Origin: CAZOEL01 sp964578835
GTDB lineage: Bacteria; Desulfobacterota; Syntrophobacteria; Syntrophobacterales; Syntrophobacteraceae
Assembly: GCA_964578835.1 (NCBI GenBank)
Contig: CAZOEL010000049.1
Coordinates: 1-52,046 of the forward strand
Length of the DNA stretch: 52,046 nucleotides
Direction of reading: 5' to 3'
Numbering within the stretch: position 1 is the stretch's first letter; each line of letters opens with the position of its first letter. The notes beneath the pieces were generated by a model. The model did not search any database. It had not been told where the DNA came from and saw only the letters and a list, made by a program, of their open reading frames with translations. Shown in pieces: positions 34,285 through 42,274 of this stretch. The position numbers were made by a program, and so were the translations under genes.

Positions 34285-35481
34285 ATGAAGCTAGCTCAAC
34301 GAGTGGCCCGCATAAAGCCTTCTGCGACGTTATCGATCAACGCCAAGGCTAAGGCTTTGAAGCAAAAAGGCGCTCACATCGTCAACTTCGGCGTCGGCGA
34401 GCCGGACTTCGATACCCCCTTGCCTATTCAGGATGCTGCAGTGGATGCTATTCGAGCGGGCCATACGCGTTATACGGCCGTGGGCGGCATTGACGAGTTG
34501 AAAGACGCCATTTGTCGGGTGATTGGTGAGGACTACGGGCTTTCCTACAAAAGGGAAAATGTGATGGTTTCCTGCGGTGGAAAGCACGCTATATACAACT
34601 TTTTCATGACCGTGCTCGACCGTGGGGATGAGGTCATCATTCCTGCTCCCTTCTGGGTGTCCTATCCGGACATGGTCGAGCTGGCCGACGCTACGCCCAT
34701 AACCGTCGCCTGCCCGGAAGAGCATGGCTTCAAGCTCCGACCCGAAGTCCTCGAGAAGGCCATTACCCCTCGCACACGCATGCTCATAATGAACAGCCCC
34801 TCCAATCCGACCGGAGTGCATTACTCCCGCGCCGAGCTTGCCGCTCTTGCTGAGGTTTTGCTGGCTCATGAAGATGTGATGATTCTCTCGGACGATATCT
34901 ATTACCGCATCCTGTTCGATGGTGGCGAGTGGGTTAACCTTCCAATGGTCGAACCGCGCCTGCAGGCGAGAACTTTTGTGCTGAACGGGGTAAGCAAGAC
35001 ATACTGCATGACCGGCTGGCGCATCGGTTATCTGCTTGGAGACGCCAATGTGATCCGCGCGGCTACGGATATACAGAGCCAATCGACGAGCAATCCTACT
35101 TCCATCGCTCAATGGGCCGGCGTTGCCGCTTTGAACGGGGAGCAGGACGTGGTGACGAAGATGGTTAAGGTTTTCGAAGAGAGGCGCAACTACGTTCTTG
35201 AGCGTGTAGCTCAGCTCGATGGCGTGACCTGTCCTACTCCGACGGGAGCGTTTTACGCCTTTCCAAATTTCAGCGCTTATTTCGGGAAAAAAGCCGGCGA
35301 CGGCGTCATAGAAGGCTCTCTCGATCTGGCCGATTATCTCATGGAAAAAGCCCATGTGGCCGTAGTGCCCGGTGGCGCCTTCGGGGAAGATCGATGCCTG
35401 CGTTTTTCCTTTGCCCTTTCCATGGAAGATCTGAAGGATGGATTCGATCGAATTGCAGAGGCATTGAAGAATCTGAGCTAA
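34285..35481 (+). CDS. Class I aminotransferase, aspartate-type (AspB/AspC)
   Basis: The 398-residue PLP enzyme belongs to the Ib aspartate/prephenate aminotransferase group. It shows FGVGEPDFDTP, HTRYTAVGGIDELKDAI, MNSPSNPTGVHYS, SDDIYYRILFDG, the PLP lysine in NGVSKTYCMTGWRIGY, and VAVVPGGAFGEDRCLRFSFA. It probably transfers amino groups between aspartate (or aromatic substrates) and 2-oxoglutarate. The ATG follows GAGAGGTG. It ends the argC-truA run; a minus-strand regulator gene converges on it. Confidence 0.93.
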   Translation: MKLAQRVARIKPSATLSINAKAKALKQKGAHIVNFGVGEPDFDTPLPIQDAAVDAIRAGHTRYTAVGGIDELKDAICRVIGEDYGLSYKRENVMVSCGGKHAIYNFFMTVLDRGDEVIIPAPFWVSYPDMVELADATPITVACPEEHGFKLRPEVLEKAITPRTRMLIMNSPSNPTGVHYSRAELAALAEVLLAHEDVMILSDDIYYRILFDGGEWVNLPMVEPRLQARTFVLNGVSKTYCMTGWRIGYLLGDANVIRAATDIQSQSTSNPTSIAQWAGVAALNGEQDVVTKMVKVFEERRNYVLERVAQLDGVTCPTPTGAFYAFPNFSAYFGKKAGDGVIEGSLDLADYLMEKAHVAVVPGGAFGEDRCLRFSFALSMEDLKDGFDRIAEALKNLS

Positions 35482-35645
35482 GCTCAAAATATGCTGGATG
35501 CTTGATTCCGGGCGCCGGATAAAACTGCCGAGTCAAGCTTGGGGAACCATCCGGGGGTGGTGGAGGAGCGATGAAAAGCGACCTCGCGCTTCACCGCCTC
35601 CAAAGCCGTGAGCGGACGACTCGCTAAGAGCGCTGGTCTTCTCGT

Positions 35646-35662
35646 CGGAGCGTCTCGCTCCG
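35646..35662. terminator. Hairpin at the 3' end of the LuxR-type gene
   Basis: CGGAGCG (35646-35652) pairs with CGCTCCG (35656-35662) around TCT, just past the stop of the minus-strand regulator gene. It lacks a strong T tract on either strand. Confidence 0.45.
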
Positions 35663-35665
35663 CAG

Positions 35666-36322
35666 CTATTTGGTGATTAGACCTTTTTCCATTGCAAAGG
35701 CTGTCAACGATGACGCGCTATGGAGGTCCAGCTTCTTCATGAGGTTCGCTCGATGCTTTTCCACAGTTTTGGCGCTGATGCAAAGGTAATCGGCGATATC
35801 CTTGTTCTTGTATCCTTCGGCGATCATCTTTAGTATCTCACGTTCGCGTTGCGTGAGGGTGTCCCAAGAAGTAGTGGACTTTATAGTCTTTCTTCCTTCC
35901 AAATAGCCTTCGATCACCTTTTCGGAAATACCGGGACTGAGATAGGACCTTCCCGAGAAAATGCACTCTATGGCGAGCATCAGTTCACTGTGGGTGGCGT
36001 CCTTGAGAACGTAGCCGTCAGCTCCGGCTTTTAGGGTCGCCAGTATGTATTCTTCGGTCTTATGAACCGTTAGAACCAGAATTTTCGTCGTCGGGCATTG
36101 CTTCTTGATCTCCTGGATTGCTCCCATGCCATTCATCCTCGGCATTGAGAGGTCCATGAGAACGAGGTCGGGTTTGAACGTTTCCGAGAGCTTCACCGCT
36201 TCAAGGCCGTCCTGCGCTTCTCCAACCACCAGGAATTCGGGATTGGAGGAAAGGAGCATTCTCAAACCCTCTCTGAGTATGGTATGATCTTCGGCTATAA
36301 CGATTTGCTTCTTTTCGCCCAT
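35666..36322 (-). CDS. NarL/FixJ-type response regulator
   Basis: The 218-residue protein has an N-terminal receiver (1-120: IAEDHTILREGL, the phosphorylated Asp in LVLMDLSMPRMNG, LTVHKT, YVLKDA) and a C-terminal LuxR-type helix-turn-helix (about 150-212: LTQREREILKMIAEGYKNKDIADYLCISAKTVEKHRANLMKKL in pieces). It should bind DNA as a dimer after phosphorylation by an unlinked kinase. It is divergent from another receiver gene 486 bp away. Confidence 0.94.
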   Translation of the reverse strand: MGEKKQIVIAEDHTILREGLRMLLSSNPEFLVVGEAQDGLEAVKLSETFKPDLVLMDLSMPRMNGMGAIQEIKKQCPTTKILVLTVHKTEEYILATLKAGADGYVLKDATHSELMLAIECIFSGRSYLSPGISEKVIEGYLEGRKTIKSTTSWDTLTQREREILKMIAEGYKNKDIADYLCISAKTVEKHRANLMKKLDLHSASSLTAFAMEKGLITK

Positions 36323-36808
36323 GCTTGAGTCCTCAATAAGAATTACGAATTACTGTCCGACAAATCATCATCGAGAAGAGGGTGCTCGCCAATCGCCCAA
36401 GAAGGCCATCCGGCCGCACACTCATAAGATTAAGACCCTTTCAACTAATGTCTATGAAAAAAATACACTATGTGAAGCCTGGATGGTAGTTTTTTTTGAT
36501 GACTTCCAGTTCACTACATTGCTGCTGAAAAAATACCGTCACTCCCCAGGCTACATACGGGATTCACCCTATTTACGGTAGATCAAAAAAACAGCATTAT
36601 ACAGGTAAAGGAAAATGAGAAGAATAGCCGTCGTCGAATTATCAATTAGATGAAAGGAATACCGGAATGGATAGCGATTGATGCTCGGCTTTTAGCATAA
36701 AAAAGGCTGTAGACAAATGGATTCTGAGGCTTATGGCTAGATGCAGGCATTCTTCTTCCAATATTTGCCTTTACTGATGAACTGACTGAAGAGCTCAGGA
36801 GAAAAACC
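36323..36808. other. Divergent regulatory region between two response regulators
   Basis: These 486 bp separate the NarL-type gene (-) from the single-domain receiver (+) and must hold both promoters. TACCGT (36534-36539) and ACGGTA (36575-36580) form a widely spaced inverted pair; whether it is an operator is unknown. No gene is recognisable. A TGGCT...GGCA match near 36740 looks like sigma-54 spacing but has a poor -12 element. Confidence 0.45.
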
Positions 36809-37213
36809 ATGTTTGTCACCTTGATTGTCGAAGATAATGCAATCTTTCGCCGTTCGCTCAAGGAGCTATTATCTTCATCCTTTCCCCATATGGAAATAGA
36901 AGAAGCAGTAGACGGCAAGGAGGCTATCCAAAAAGTTGATTTGCTTCTTCCGAACCTTGTTTTTATGGATATAAAGCTTCCGGGAATCAATGGACTGGAA
37001 GTGACCAAGAAGATAAGAACCCGTTACGACCAGATGGTGGTCGTTGTCCTGACCAGCTATGACTTACCGGAATATAGAGAGGCGGCATATCGAAGCGGCG
37101 CCGCTTATTTTTTCACGAAGGGAGCCACCAGGGGGGATGAAATCATCGGAGTGGTGGAATCGTTGGTTTCAAAAAACGGCAACGGCAACGCAGCTGTTTC
37201 TCTTTGCGGCTAA
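36809..37213 (+). CDS. Single-domain response regulator receiver
   Basis: The 134-residue protein is one CheY-like receiver: IVEDNAIFRRSL, phospho-acceptor Asp in LVFMDIKLPGINGLE, VVLTSYD and FFTKGA with the conserved Lys. It has a short Asn/Gly-rich tail and no output domain, so it likely acts by protein contact or as a phosphate relay. AGGAG lies well placed before the ATG. Although divergent from the NarL-type gene, common regulation is only an inference. Confidence 0.9.
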   Translation: MFVTLIVEDNAIFRRSLKELLSSSFPHMEIEEAVDGKEAIQKVDLLLPNLVFMDIKLPGINGLEVTKKIRTRYDQMVVVVLTSYDLPEYREAAYRSGAAYFFTKGATRGDEIIGVVESLVSKNGNGNAAVSLCG

Positions 37214-37423
37214 AACGATATATGAGGAGACCTAACCGAGGAGGCGGAAGATAGAATCGAAACGGGGGCGCAAAGATTATGATCTTTGCGGAAGCGACTT
37301 ACCGCCCAGGCCATAAAGAGGCGGCTTTGGCCTCTCAGTGATTTTACCAGCAAGGCTAGAGCCCGACCGGGCTGCTGCAGGTTGGCGATCCGTTTTAGTA
37401 GCGTTTGATAAAGGAGGTGGTTT
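37214..37423 (+). other. Structured leader-like stretch before the IS630 remnant
   Basis: Two hairpins are visible: CGCAAAGAT (37269-37277) with ATCTTTGCG (37282-37290), and AGAGGC with GCCTCT about 37318-37338. There is no T tract and no known riboswitch core. It may be decayed insertion-sequence flank. Confidence 0.35.
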
Positions 37424-37714
37424 ATGAGTGGCGGCGCCACGAAGATTGCCGATCATTTGTCTTTAGATGAAATCAAAATGAAGATGCAAATGACCGCCGG
37501 ATTTCTTAAGATGCAGAAATGGCTGGTGATATACAATGCGATCATCGATCCGAGACCGGTAGCGGAGATTGCAGTGCATACCGGCCTATCTGAAGCTAGT
37601 GTTTACAGGATAATTGCCGAGTACAATAAGCTTGGTCCCAAAGCGCTTGAATCATGCAGTCAGGCCATGAATCACATCTGGTTTGACTCGCAAGCAGGCG
37701 CAATGTCCATGTAG
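37424..37714 (+). pseudogene. IS630-type transposase N-terminal remnant
   Basis: The first 75 residues resemble the N-terminal winged helix-turn-helix of IS630-family transposases: IADHLSLDEIKMKMQMTAGF, then QKWLVIYNAIIDPRPVAEIAVHTGLSEASVYRIIAEYNKLGPKALE in pieces. The usual Gly/Arg-rich linker and the DDE catalytic domain are missing: the frame turns into unrelated sequence and stops at 37714. I found no continuation in other frames downstream. An excellent SD (AAGGAGG) remains, so a small DNA-binding protein could still be made. Treat it as a truncated element or a domesticated HTH gene. Confidence 0.65.
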
Positions 37715-37758
37715 AGGAATGAAGAGAATATTCAAGTGAATTCGCCCTCTCCGTTCGC

Positions 37759-37902
37759 ATGCGCCGAGCGCCGGAAGAGCTCCGGCGCATCCGCGAGGCC
37801 CACGATATCTTCGAAGAACAGGCTTACGATTTCGCTCGCCAGAGGGCCGAGGCGTTCAAGGCGTTTGGCGCTCCGGTCTCGGATGATTCGGATGGCAAAT
37901 GA
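37759..37902 (+). CDS. Small 47-aa hypothetical, charged helix
   Basis: The ATG frame encodes a highly charged, helix-prone peptide (RRAPEELRRIREAHDIFEEQ, then AYDFARQRAEAFKAFG). Composition is protein-like, but there is no clear SD, and an 8-bp hairpin (37768-37775 with 37781-37788) lies right after the start codon. The frame stays open upstream to about 37729 without a better start. It may be the tail of a lost gene next to the transposase remnant. Confidence 0.35.
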   Translation: MRRAPEELRRIREAHDIFEEQAYDFARQRAEAFKAFGAPVSDDSDGK

Positions 37903-37960
37903 GAGAGTGGGTCATTTTTCCTGTAATAGCGCAAAACTCACTCGGCTGAGCCCTTTTTGA

Positions 37961-38040
37961 ACCACGAAAGACACGAAAAGTATGATCAACAATTGGAAAG
38001 AGAGGCATTCCGCTTTATGAAATTTCGTGTCTTTCGTGGT
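37961..38040. repeat. Palindromic element with 18-bp perfect arms
   Basis: ACCACGAAAGACACGAAA (37961-37978) and its exact complement at 38023-38040 enclose 44 bases. The arms match a repeat that, to my knowledge, is found dispersed in many bacterial genomes, and such units behave like miniature mobile or REP-like elements. It lies in the same gene-poor stretch as the IS630 remnant. Confidence 0.65.
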
Positions 38041-38109
38041 CTAAAGAAAAGGTGACTTTTGCGTTATTGCTTCTTCCTATTTCGGATAAAAGGATGAATG
38101 CTTTTGAAG

Positions 38110-38760
38110 TTAGGAGAACGCTCCATCCACTTCTTCGATAACATCTCTGCTCTTTTTTCGCAGCGCAATCTTGAAGCGCACAAACCAGATCGCCACCGCC
38201 AGCAGTAAAGCTCCTACAACAAGATCCACCTGGTGTGAATATTTCTGTACAATACTCCAGTGTTCACGCAGAACCATGCCGCATATGAGCAGGAAGGAAT
38301 TCCACATGGTGGCTCCGATGAGCGTCACCGCCATGAACGGAAGGAAGGGCATTTTACCCACGCCGGCTGGGATTGAAATCAAGTGCCGCACTACAGGGAT
38401 GAATCGGCTGGCAAAAACGGCGAGCGTTCCACTCCTTTTTTGGAAGAACTTTTCGGTGATCGCCAGATCGTGCTGATCGAGCAAGAAATACTTTCCGACA
38501 TGCAGCACAAGAGGTTTTCCGCCGTAGTAGCCCATGGCGTAGGATATGGCGGAGCCAACTCCGGAGCCAATGGTGGTTGACGCAATGGCCAGCCAGAGGT
38601 TCCATTTTCCGTCGGCGACCAGAAACCCGACAAAGGGCATAACGGCTTCGCTCGGCACCGGCGCTATCATACTTTCTAGAGCCATGAGCATTGCAGCGCC
38701 GAAATAACCGGTTGCATCCAGACATTTCACGGCCAGGTCGGAAATAAGCTCTGTAAGCAC
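38110..38760 (-). CDS. DedA-family membrane protein
   Basis: The 216-residue inner-membrane protein has the DedA/VTT (SNARE-associated) pattern: ESMIAPVPSEAVMPFVGFL, GSGVGSAISYAMGYYGGKP, and FASRFIPVVRHLISIPAGVGKMPF in pieces with the essential-type Arg residues. Several hydrophobic segments span the length. DedA proteins are linked to lipid-carrier (undecaprenyl phosphate or phosphatidylethanolamine) flipping and envelope homeostasis. It ends in a charged cytoplasmic tail. A second VTT-domain gene lies 102 bp upstream on the same strand. Confidence 0.9.
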   Translation of the reverse strand: MLTELISDLAVKCLDATGYFGAAMLMALESMIAPVPSEAVMPFVGFLVADGKWNLWLAIASTTIGSGVGSAISYAMGYYGGKPLVLHVGKYFLLDQHDLAITEKFFQKRSGTLAVFASRFIPVVRHLISIPAGVGKMPFLPFMAVTLIGATMWNSFLLICGMVLREHWSIVQKYSHQVDLVVGALLLAVAIWFVRFKIALRKKSRDVIEEVDGAFS

Positions 38761-38862
38761 TAGGCAACTCCTTTTTATTGAATGTGGATTGCTTGCAAAA
38801 GATGAAAAATGAGAGCCTGTTTTTTTGATTGGAGGCTTCCAATCTCAAACCCTATTCAATGG

Positions 38863-39627
38863 CTAAAGCGATGCGCGCCTTTGACTGTTTGAAGCCTGAG
38901 ATTCCTCGGGTGGTATGGTTTTATTGCAGTGTTTGATGTGGCAGGAGTGAAAAAAAAGCTCCAACTTGTCTCTAAAAGCGATTGCGATACAAACAGCGAC
39001 GATTACCGCTCCCGCAAGAATGAACAGCTTTCCGTATTCCTGATATCTAATGAAGCCGCCTCCTATAGTAAGAATTACTGTGCCGAACAATCTTCCAATG
39101 CTGCTCACCGCCAGAAACTCAAGAGTTGAAAGATGGCCAAGGCCGAGAATGAAACATAGATAGTCCTTGGGAAAGCCGGGAATCAAAAAGAGCATGAAAA
39201 TCAAGAATAGCCCTTTATGATGAAGGAGATAGTCGAAGCGGTCCATAAGGGCTTTGTCAATGAAGCGCTCCACGAACGGACGGCCGAAGGCCCGTGACAG
39301 CGCAAAAGCAATATAAGAGCCGAGGATCAAACCTGATGTGGACAATAAGACTCCGAGAAATGTCCCGAAAAAGTAACCACCAATCAGTCCCGTGACTTCT
39401 CCGGGAATTGGCGCGATCACTACTTGAAGGGCTTGAAGAAGGACAAACCCAAGGAATGAGAGAGGCCCAAGAGATTGAAGAAAATCGATGAGCTTCTCTT
39501 TGCTCAAAAAGAATTTGACGGCGCCCGTGCTGAAAAGAAGAGCAGTGAGCGCAACGAAAAGAAGAAGAATGAGAAGCCGTATCCAGATGCCGTTCTTTTT
39601 GGGGCCGGTAGCGTTGTTTGCGTTCAT
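38863..39627 (-). CDS. TVP38/TMEM64-family membrane protein
   Basis: The 254-residue product has an N-terminal transmembrane helix (IWIRLLILLLFVALTALLF) and the VTT domain typical of TVP38/TMEM64: LGFVLLQALQVVIAPIPGEVTGLIGGYFFG in pieces, GSYIAFALSRAFGRPFVERFI and LIPGFPKDYLCFILGL. The frame runs to 39717, but ATG 39627 has AAGGGAA upstream and gives a normal N-terminus. Its pairing with a DedA gene suggests a lipid transport or envelope role; this is inference from family only. Confidence 0.88.
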   Translation of the reverse strand: MNANNATGPKKNGIWIRLLILLLFVALTALLFSTGAVKFFLSKEKLIDFLQSLGPLSFLGFVLLQALQVVIAPIPGEVTGLIGGYFFGTFLGVLLSTSGLILGSYIAFALSRAFGRPFVERFIDKALMDRFDYLLHHKGLFLIFMLFLIPGFPKDYLCFILGLGHLSTLEFLAVSSIGRLFGTVILTIGGGFIRYQEYGKLFILAGAVIVAVCIAIAFRDKLELFFHSCHIKHCNKTIPPEESQASNSQRRASL

Positions 39628-39976
39628 CAATTCCCTTGTTCTTTGGTCTGGCGCGCAGAGAGCAGATAGTGAAATATCAACGAACGACTTTATAACATTT
39701 ATTCTTAGCTTGTGCAAAGTGGCCGATTAAAAAAGGCCCCCTTTCAGACGCTGCGAATAAAGATGTTTCCAGCCTTTAAGCAAAAGGCTTTGCGCGCTTT
39801 GACTGCGATAGCGTTCGTTGCTAACATAAAATTATAAGCGCTATTCACTGCGCTTCGTGTGGCTTGGCGGGCTTGAAGCTTTGTCCGGTTGCTCGCCTAT
39901 CGTGTTATGCGTTTCTATCGAAAACAAAAGGGACTTCAGTGAATGTTCCTCGTGAATAACTGGATGGAGGATTCAG
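39628..39976. other. Intergenic region, no gene recognised
   Basis: It lies between the TVP38 gene (-) and a hypothetical gene (+) and holds their divergent promoters. A 7-bp hairpin (AGCCTTT 39771-39777 with AAAGGCT 39783-39789) is the only structure I note. Confidence 0.45.
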
Positions 39977-40390
39977 ATGACCGATCGTTATGATGTGGAC
40001 ATAAGAACCTGCAAGGGTATGCGTGCGGATCTGGAAGATAGGGCTGTGGCTCGGTTTAGCAGTGACAATCCTTACATCGCGGGCAACTTCGATCAAGGTC
40101 GTTTCCCGGGACAACCGGCCGACTCGATGAGAATTCCGGTCGGAACGGGCTTGCTTGAAACAGACAGAGACGCCCAAGATATGAGTGGCCTGAAGGAAGG
40201 AAAGAAAAAGCTTGCCAAACGGGCCAACGAGATCTACAGATCGTTGTGCGATGAGCTTGCGTTGAAGGAGTGTTTTTTCTATGGATTTGGCGCATGGAGC
40301 GAGTTCGTGGAAGGCAAGATTAGCGAATCCGGTTTTTATGAAAGAGCGAAAGCGGAAGCGGAAGATATTATCACCAAGCAGAACGGGTGA
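39977..40390 (+). CDS. Hypothetical protein, 137 aa
   Basis: The ATG follows GGAGGATTC, a good SD. The protein is soluble, charged and without signal peptide or transmembrane segments; the middle is loop-rich (NPYIAGNFDQGRFPGQPADS) and the C-terminal half helical (KEGKKKLAKRANEIYRSLCDEL in pieces). I recognise no motif. It is flanked by gaps of about 350 and 240 bp and appears to be transcribed alone. Confidence 0.65.
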   Translation: MTDRYDVDIRTCKGMRADLEDRAVARFSSDNPYIAGNFDQGRFPGQPADSMRIPVGTGLLETDRDAQDMSGLKEGKKKLAKRANEIYRSLCDELALKECFFYGFGAWSEFVEGKISESGFYERAKAEAEDIITKQNG

Positions 40391-40630
40391 TATCGCTTGA
40401 ACGCTTTTAGACGGTTCGCCTGTGCTTCTGATTGCCTGAGAGATCTTCTGAAGTGTTTCAAGCTGAGTGATCAACCGGAGAAAAGTCTCTGGCTTCTATG
40501 AAAAAGTTCGAATAAGATTCCACATAAATCATACCGGTAGATGCCATGTGTTCGTCAAAAAAGGAAGTTGTGCAGGGCTGTACCCGTTAGGGCGGCCCTG
40601 CCTTAATTCAACCCTCAAGGGATTGCTCGA

Positions 40631-42040
40631 TTGTCTCTGGACCTCTTTGAGTCCATCCTCCGTGTAGCCATGGTTCCTGTCGTGGCGCGGCGTCATTCTC
40701 CGTCGGCTGCGCTGGCGTGGCTTATTCTCATTTTTTTTAAACCTTGGCTCGGCCTCGCTTTGTATTTGTTGATCGGCGAGAACCTGATCACTAGAAAGCG
40801 CATCAAAAGCTACTGCAAAACCATTAGCGAAGTAAGAGCCCTTGGCGCTCTTTCCTTGGAGCAGCCTCAGCTTTTCCACCTTCCAGAAGAGCTACAGCAG
40901 CTGAGGATTGTGAATCTCACCCGCCGCCTTTCCTGTATGCCCGTCCTCGGCGGAAACGCCGTGGAACTGATCGATAACGGCTGTCGCGCTATCAAGAGGA
41001 TCATAGCAGACATCGATGCGGCAAAGCATCATGTTCATCTCTTATTTTATATATTCAAAGATGATGATGTGGGGCGGCGTGTCGCCGAGTCCCTGATAAG
41101 AGCGGCGCATCGGGGCGTATGGTGTCGAATTGCTGTCGACGCCTTTGGGTCGAGATCCCTCAATTGGTCTCTCGGAAAGCATATGGCCTCCAATGGCGTG
41201 GATCTGCATACGGTCATGCCTGTCAATCCTTTTCGGAGGCATCTTACGCGGTTCGACTTGAGAAATCATCGGAAGCTGGTCATTATAGACGGCAAGATCG
41301 GATATACGGGGTCTCAAAACATAGAGAGCCAGGACTACCATCACAGGCGTCCCCGGGCATGGCATGACATCATGGTGCGAATGACGGGGCCTGCGGTGCT
41401 ACAAATGCAGCTGGTTTTCGCCGAAGACTGGTATTTCGCTGCGGGACGCCTACTTGAGGATGAGGAAATCTTCCCCATGCCGGATGCCGAAGGAGATATC
41501 CCGGCGCAGGTGCTGCCGAGTGGCCCTACCGATCCGACCAGTGTGCTAAGGGACTTGCTGATCGATGTGATTTTTGATGCCCGGGAGAGAATTATCATCA
41601 CTTCGCCATATTTCATTCCTGACGAGCCATTGATGGTGGCGCTTCATATGGCTGCCCTCCGCGGCGCCACAATAGATCTGATTATTCCGAGGCATACCGA
41701 CCATCCCGTGATTGGAGCGGTTGCACGCGCTTACATCGATGATCTTGTGAGGTCTGGCGTCAATGTCTACTTCCACAGAGGAATATTGCACGCTAAGACC
41801 ATGAGCGTAGACGATGCTCTGGCGGTTATAGGGACTGCCAACTTCGACCGGCGCTCTTTCTTTCTCCATTCCGAGCTCAGCCTTTTGCTCTACGGGGCGG
41901 ATGTCGTCGGGCAACTGAGAGAGAAACAGATACAATACATTTCTCAGTCTCATCCGCTCGACTTTGAACGCTGGAGAAATAGATCCAGCGTGAGGCTATT
42001 GAGAGATCGGACGGTAAAGCTCCTGAGTCCGCTTTTATAG
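40631..42040 (+). CDS. cls: Cardiolipin synthase (phospholipase D family)
   Basis: The 469-residue enzyme joins phosphatidyl groups to make cardiolipin. Two N-terminal membrane segments (SAALAWLILIFFKPWLGLALYLLIGE in pieces) precede two PLD domains, with HKD motifs HRKLVIIDGKIGYTGSQN and HAKTMSVDDALAVIGTANFDRRSF. Translation must start at the TTG at 40631, behind AAGGGA, since an in-frame TAA lies at 40604-40606. The stop codon sits inside a compound hairpin at 42002-42058. Confidence 0.93.
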   Translation: MSLDLFESILRVAMVPVVARRHSPSAALAWLILIFFKPWLGLALYLLIGENLITRKRIKSYCKTISEVRALGALSLEQPQLFHLPEELQQLRIVNLTRRLSCMPVLGGNAVELIDNGCRAIKRIIADIDAAKHHVHLLFYIFKDDDVGRRVAESLIRAAHRGVWCRIAVDAFGSRSLNWSLGKHMASNGVDLHTVMPVNPFRRHLTRFDLRNHRKLVIIDGKIGYTGSQNIESQDYHHRRPRAWHDIMVRMTGPAVLQMQLVFAEDWYFAAGRLLEDEEIFPMPDAEGDIPAQVLPSGPTDPTSVLRDLLIDVIFDARERIIITSPYFIPDEPLMVALHMAALRGATIDLIIPRHTDHPVIGAVARAYIDDLVRSGVNVYFHRGILHAKTMSVDDALAVIGTANFDRRSFFLHSELSLLLYGADVVGQLREKQIQYISQSHPLDFERWRNRSSVRLLRDRTVKLLSPLL

Positions 42041-42058
42041 CGGAACCGTCCGATCTCT
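42002..42058. terminator. Compound nested hairpin over the cls stop codon
   Basis: AGAGATCGGACGGT (42002-42015) pairs perfectly with ACCGTCCGATCTCT (42045-42058). Inside it TCCGCT (42028-42033) pairs with AGCGGA (42039-42044), abutting the outer stem. There is no T tract. It lies at the junction of two convergent genes and probably blocks or ends transcription from both sides. Confidence 0.6.
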
Positions 42059-42217
42059 GGGCTCAACGCATGGTCTCTCTTTGGACTTCTCTCGGCTTAT
42101 GAACTTTGAAAATCGACTCCGCTTTCCGTCCTTTGTCTTGTCCTGATAGAGAAAAGCGAGATTCTGCTCTTCAAATCTCTCGAAAAAACCTCCCCGGGAG
42201 ATCTCCGCTAAAGCCAT
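42035..42217 (-). CDS. Small basic hypothetical protein, 60 aa
   Basis: The ATG at 42217 follows a textbook GGAGG SD at seven bases, the main reason for calling it. The peptide has an aromatic-rich start (ISRGGFFERFEEQNLAFLY) and a basic tail (KDGKRSRFSKFISREKSKE). The frame can extend two codons to 42223. Its 3' end overlaps the last six bases of cls on the opposite strand. It follows the SDR gene on the same strand and might be co-transcribed with it. Family unknown. Confidence 0.5.
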   Translation of the reverse strand: MALAEISRGGFFERFEEQNLAFLYQDKTKDGKRSRFSKFISREKSKERPCVEPRDRTVPL

Positions 42218-42274
42218 AATCAAACCTCCATGTGCATTCCTTGCAACAAAGACCTGAAATGTCTCGATTCCAAT

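Noticed and set aside
34330..35487. 385-codon minus-strand frame opposite the aminotransferase
   Set aside because: The aminotransferase shows all family motifs; the antisense frame is a codon-bias shadow.
36735..36765. Sigma-54-like element upstream of the single-domain receiver
   Set aside because: GG and GC have correct spacing, but the -12 element reads AGGC instead of TTGC, too poor to claim.
37261..37300. Possible second GEMM riboswitch (GCGCAAAG core)
   Set aside because: The tetraloop stem, the AAAC block and the receptor sequence are missing; the match is part of a simple 9-bp hairpin.
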